From the NCBI GenBank assembly GCA_003497225.1, contig DNJQ01000091.1, positions 1 through 11,037 of the forward strand: a stretch of 11,037 nucleotides of DNA, given 5' to 3'. The stretch's first letter is position 1, and each line of letters opens with the position of its first letter. A program made the translations under genes and the position numbers. The DNA comes from Bacillota bacterium (lineage in GTDB: Bacteria > Bacillota_I > Bacilli_A > RFN20 > CAG-288). The notes beneath the pieces are model-generated. The model saw only the letters and a program-made list of their open reading frames with translations, was not told where the DNA came from and made no database searches. This document shows, piece by piece, positions 7,750-11,037 of this stretch.

Positions 7750-9254
7750 ATCTAGAAGAAAAGATAAGTAAATTGTTTGAAAAACTCGATACATTAGAGC
7801 ACTACGCTAATGTTATGCACATATTGAACTTTGATACCAATACGATATGTCCAGAAGAAGGAAGAGAGTATGAGAATGAATCTTACGCTTTAATCGCTTC
7901 TTTAGCGTATAAGATTACAAAGAGCGAGGATTATATTAATTTAGTTAAGGAAATTAATGCAGAAAAAGATAAACTTGATCCTTATAAAAAGAAATTGATT
8001 GAAGATTTATATCGAGAGATTTCTAATAATGAGAAGATTTCTCCTGAACTATTTGAAGAAGCGACTAAACTTTCGAGTACAGCTTATAATGTTTGGCTCA
8101 AAGCTAAAAGAAATAGCGATTATAAAAAGTTCGCTCCGACTTTAGAAAAAATGGTCAAGATGCGCAAGAAATTAATCGATCTAAGACCACAAAAAGAGAA
8201 GACATATTACGATACAATGATCGGTGATTTTGAGCAAAACTTTTATATCGAAGATTATGATGCTTTCTTTCAAAAAATTAAGGATGCTTTAGTGCCACTT
8301 ATTAAAAAGATACGTGAATCTAAAGTTAAGATTAGAACTGACTTTATGAAAAGAAAATATCCTCTTCATAAGCAAGAAGAATTTTCTAAGTATCTTATGG
8401 AAGTAGTGGGTTTTGATATGAATAAAGGTGCTATTTCAACTACCGAACACCCATTCACTGATACTTTAGCGCGTTATGATTCACGTATTACAACTCACTA
8501 CTATGAAGATAATTTCATTTCAAATATGTATTCAGTAATTCATGAATCAGGTCACGCGATCTTTGGACAAAATGAACCTGATGAAATCTACGATAATCAT
8601 CTACAAAATTCGATGACGATGGGAATGCACGAATCGGTTTCGCGTTTTTATGAAAACCGCATTGGTCGAAGCAAAGAATTCATTCATTTAATTTATCCTA
8701 AGCTTCGTGAACTATTTTCTGAACAACTCAGCGACGTAAGTGAAGAAGAATTATATTTAGGTGTTAATGCTGTTGATTTAAATCAACCCCTAAGAACCGA
8801 AGCTGATGAATTAACCTATTCCATTCATGTTTTAATTCGTTATGAACTTGAAAAAGAATTCATCAATAACCCCGAGTTTGATTTCAGCAAATTGAACAAA
8901 ATGTGGAACGAGAAATACGAAGAGTATTTAGGTATAAAAGTTAAATCCGATAAAGAAGGAGTTCTTCAAGACGTTCACTGGACAGATTCTTATGGATATT
9001 TCCCAACTTACGCCATCGGAAATGCTTATAACGCGATGTATTTTAATAAGATGAATGAAGAGATTGATGTTTATTCCCTTATTGAAAAAGGTCAAATAAA
9101 TAAGATAACTGATTGGATGAAAGAACATGTATTTAAAAAAGCATCTCTTCTTCATCCAAAAGAATGGATTAAGGATATAACGGGAAGAAGTCTTGACCCA
9201 CAAGACTTTATCGATTATATTACGAATAAATATAGTGAAATCTATAAATTATAG
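7746..9254 (+). CDS. M32-family metallocarboxypeptidase (carboxypeptidase Taq type)
   Basis: A 502-residue cytoplasmic zinc carboxypeptidase that removes C-terminal amino acids from peptides with broad preference, almost exactly the length of Bacillus YpwA and Thermus Taq carboxypeptidase. All family motifs are visible: HPF (235-237), DSRITT (245-250), HESGH (266-270) with zinc ligands His266 and His270 and catalytic Glu267, HES (295-297) with the third ligand Glu296, QPLRTEAD (347-354) and DVHW (409-412). There is no signal peptide. The ATG at 7746 overlaps the mutM-coaE stop (ATGA). AGGAGG, 7 nt upstream, is built from the Glu codons at the CoaE C-terminus. The gene is followed after 11 nt by a second zinc peptidase, suggesting a shared role in peptide breakdown. 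Confidence 0.95.
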   Translation: MNLEEKISKLFEKLDTLEHYANVMHILNFDTNTICPEEGREYENESYALIASLAYKITKSEDYINLVKEINAEKDKLDPYKKKLIEDLYREISNNEKISPELFEEATKLSSTAYNVWLKAKRNSDYKKFAPTLEKMVKMRKKLIDLRPQKEKTYYDTMIGDFEQNFYIEDYDAFFQKIKDALVPLIKKIRESKVKIRTDFMKRKYPLHKQEEFSKYLMEVVGFDMNKGAISTTEHPFTDTLARYDSRITTHYYEDNFISNMYSVIHESGHAIFGQNEPDEIYDNHLQNSMTMGMHESVSRFYENRIGRSKEFIHLIYPKLRELFSEQLSDVSEEELYLGVNAVDLNQPLRTEADELTYSIHVLIRYELEKEFINNPEFDFSKLNKMWNEKYEEYLGIKVKSDKEGVLQDVHWTDSYGYFPTYAIGNAYNAMYFNKMNEEIDVYSLIEKGQINKITDWMKEHVFKKASLLHPKEWIKDITGRSLDPQDFIDYITNKYSEIYKL

Positions 9255-9265
9255 GAGGATGATAA

Positions 9266-10975
9266 ATGGAAAAGATAGATTTTGAAAAAATTAAAAGTGA
9301 AATGCCTGATGTTAAAGGCTATAAAGAAAAACTAAGTGAATTATCAAAAAGGATAAGCAAAACTGATGATCCTAAAGAAGCGGTAGAAATTATCCAGGAG
9401 TATTTTGATTTATCTGATAAGATTTCTACCCAAGTTAATATTATTTATATTCGCTTTACCCAAGATACCACTAATAGCGAATATGAAGAAGCACAAAAGA
9501 AACTCGATGAAATTTCACCAGAAATAAGCGATGCCGAACAAGAGTTTGAAAAAGCTTTATTAGCATCAAAACAGTTAAAAGCCGTTGAAAAGAAATTCGG
9601 TAAATTATATATCGATATGGTGAAGAGCAGCCAAAAGACATTCTCAAAAGAGATAATGGATGATCTTCGTGAAGAAGGTTTATTAACATTTAAATACAAT
9701 AAATTAGTTTCTTCAGCTCAAATCGAATTTAATGGCGAAAAGCTCAATTTACCTCAGTTAAGTAAATACGCTATATCAAACGACCGTAAGGTTAGAAAAG
9801 AAGCATCAAGTCTAATCCATAAGTTCTACGAAGATAACGACAAAGAACTTGGTGATATCTTTGATAAACTCGTTCATGTCCGTGACAAGATGGCGAAGAA
9901 ACTCGGATTTAAAAACTATCTAGGTTTAGGATATTTGCGTTTAGGAAGAATTGATTACAACCAAAAAGATGTCAAAAAATATCGCGCACAAATCAAGAAG
10001 AATATCGTTGAAGTAGCTTCAAAATATCGTAAAAAGCAAATCGAAAGAATAGGAATTAAAAGACCTAAGTATTACGATTATGTCATTAACTTTTCTGATG
10101 GTAACCCTGAACCATTTGGAACAACTCAGGAAAAGATTTTAAACGCTGAAAAGATGTATAAGAATATGAGCCCTGAAATTGGTGAATATTTTACCTTCAT
10201 GAAGGAAGGAAACTTCCTCGATCTTGAGGCTAGAAAAGGTAAGTCTGGCGGTGGATATGAAGCTTATATTCCTGGCTTAAAATCTCCATTTATCTTCTCT
10301 AACTTCAATGGAACTAGCGCTGATATCGATGTTTTAACCCACGAATTCGGTCACGCTTTACAAGCATTCTTAGGAAGTTCCTATATTCCTCCTTACCGCT
10401 CACCTGGTATGGAATGCTGCGAGATGCACTCAATGTCAATGGAATATCTAACTTATCCATATTTAGATATGTTCTTTGATGAAAAGAACTTAAGAAAGTA
10501 TCGCTATCAACATATCATCGATGCCTTGTTCTTTATTCCTTATGGAACAGCAGTTGATGAATTCCAAGAAAAGGTTTATGAAAATGTTGATTTAACTCCG
10601 GAAGAGAGAAAAACACATTGGAGAAAGATTGAAAAGAAATACTTACCAGAAAGAAAATATGGTAAGGAATGTGAGTTCTTAGAAAAAGGTGGATTCTGGT
10701 ATAAGCAAAGACATATCTTTGAAAGTCCCTTATACTATATTGATTACACCATAGCTCAAGTAGTATCTTTAGAGTTTTTAGTCGAGAGCGAAGAAAACTA
10801 CGATAAAGCATTAGATAAATATCTATTCTTCTCTAAGCTTGGTGGATCACTTCCATATCATAAACTCTTAAAAACTGGCGGATTACAAGATCCTATGACA
10901 CCTGGTGTTATTGAAGATTTAATTCCTAAAGTTGAAAAGATTATAGAGAAATACGAAAAATACTTAGTAGATTAA
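9266..10975 (+). CDS. M3-family oligoendopeptidase (Pz-peptidase/PepF-like)
   Basis: A 569-residue cytoplasmic zinc endopeptidase that cuts short peptides. Length and N-terminal features (an all-helical half with IIYIRFTQDT) fit the shorter 'M3 family, not PepF' group related to Geobacillus Pz-peptidase rather than classical PepF of about 600 residues. The active site is HEFGH (359-363), with zinc ligands His359 and His363 and catalytic Glu360. CEMHSMSMEYL begins at 385, with Glu386 the likely third ligand next to a Cys-Cys pair. There is no signal peptide or membrane segment. The ATG has AGGAGG 7 nt upstream that overlaps the stop codon of the M32 gene, implying coupled expression. It is the last gene of the run, ending 11 nt before the terminator hairpin. 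Substrate specificity cannot be read from the sequence. Confidence 0.93.
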   Translation: MEKIDFEKIKSEMPDVKGYKEKLSELSKRISKTDDPKEAVEIIQEYFDLSDKISTQVNIIYIRFTQDTTNSEYEEAQKKLDEISPEISDAEQEFEKALLASKQLKAVEKKFGKLYIDMVKSSQKTFSKEIMDDLREEGLLTFKYNKLVSSAQIEFNGEKLNLPQLSKYAISNDRKVRKEASSLIHKFYEDNDKELGDIFDKLVHVRDKMAKKLGFKNYLGLGYLRLGRIDYNQKDVKKYRAQIKKNIVEVASKYRKKQIERIGIKRPKYYDYVINFSDGNPEPFGTTQEKILNAEKMYKNMSPEIGEYFTFMKEGNFLDLEARKGKSGGGYEAYIPGLKSPFIFSNFNGTSADIDVLTHEFGHALQAFLGSSYIPPYRSPGMECCEMHSMSMEYLTYPYLDMFFDEKNLRKYRYQHIIDALFFIPYGTAVDEFQEKVYENVDLTPEERKTHWRKIEKKYLPERKYGKECEFLEKGGFWYKQRHIFESPLYYIDYTIAQVVSLEFLVESEENYDKALDKYLFFSKLGGSLPYHKLLKTGGLQDPMTPGVIEDLIPKVEKIIEKYEKYLVD

Positions 10976-10986
10976 TTAATCTAACT

Positions 10987-11037
10987 AAAAAAAGCGTTAT
11001 AATGAACAAAGTTAATTATGCATTATAACGCTTTTTT
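10987..11037 (+). terminator. Strong intrinsic terminator, possibly bidirectional
   Basis: GCGTTATAATG (10994-11004) and CATTATAACGC (11021-11031) pair perfectly over 11 bp around a 16-nt loop. The stem lengthens when the preceding A-run (10987-10993) pairs with the T-run (11032 to at least the window edge at 11037). It begins 11 nt after the M3 stop codon. Because the A-run gives a U-tract on the opposite strand, it may also stop a convergent transcript. Confidence 0.9.

Noticed and set aside
9445..9699. Minus-strand open frames inside the M3 gene, and similar ones inside dnaE, polA, mutM-coaE and the M32 gene
   Set aside because: They lie fully antisense to strongly supported genes, have no recognisable motifs and look like composition shadows.
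10998..11003. TATAAT in the terminator stem as a -10 box for a downstream gene
   Set aside because: It is part of a perfect hairpin followed by a T-run, and no convincing -35 lies upstream.

Overview
This is an AT-rich bacterial window with every gene on the + strand and almost no intergenic space. It looks chromosomal: core replication and repair genes, no transposase, integrase, phage gene, tRNA, rRNA or CRISPR. The gene families (Gram-positive type DnaE, PolA with a dead proofreading domain, a CmpB-type membrane protein, M32 and Pz-type M3 peptidases), strong AGGAGG ribosome binding sites and low GC suggest a low-GC Firmicute, probably a reduced-genome member of the Bacilli near the Erysipelotrichales/RF39/Acholeplasma-like groups. 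That placement is an inference. UGA acts as a stop (three genes end in TGA) and Trp is UGG, so the Mycoplasma/Spiroplasma code is not used.

Layout: 1-35 is probably the last codons of an upstream gene. 47-796 is a five-helix membrane protein of the CmpB 'putative ABC transporter permease' family. A 50-nt gap (797-846) carries a TATAAT box inside an inverted repeat that also covers the dnaE Shine-Dalgarno. Then comes a tight run: dnaE (847-3741), polA (3738-6362), a mutM::coaE fusion (6364-7749), an M32 carboxypeptidase (7746-9254) and an M3 oligoendopeptidase (9266-10975). Junctions are an ATGA overlap, a 1-nt gap, an ATGA overlap and an 11-nt gap, so the five genes are probably one translationally coupled operon. 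A strong hairpin terminator with T-tract (10987-11037) closes it.

Functionally the first half is DNA synthesis and repair. DnaE and PolA extend primers, replace RNA and fill repair gaps, and MutM excises oxidised purines and leaves gaps for PolA. The second half joins the last step of coenzyme A synthesis (CoaE) with two cytoplasmic zinc peptidases for peptide turnover.

The most notable feature is that MutM and CoaE, separate enzymes in most bacteria, are one 461-residue polypeptide with an almost seamless junction at the MutM zinc finger. No start codon is available to make CoaE alone. Also notable: DnaE has lost the metal-binding histidines of its PHP domain, so neither polymerase here appears able to proofread. 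I see no wholly new defence or mobile system in this window.
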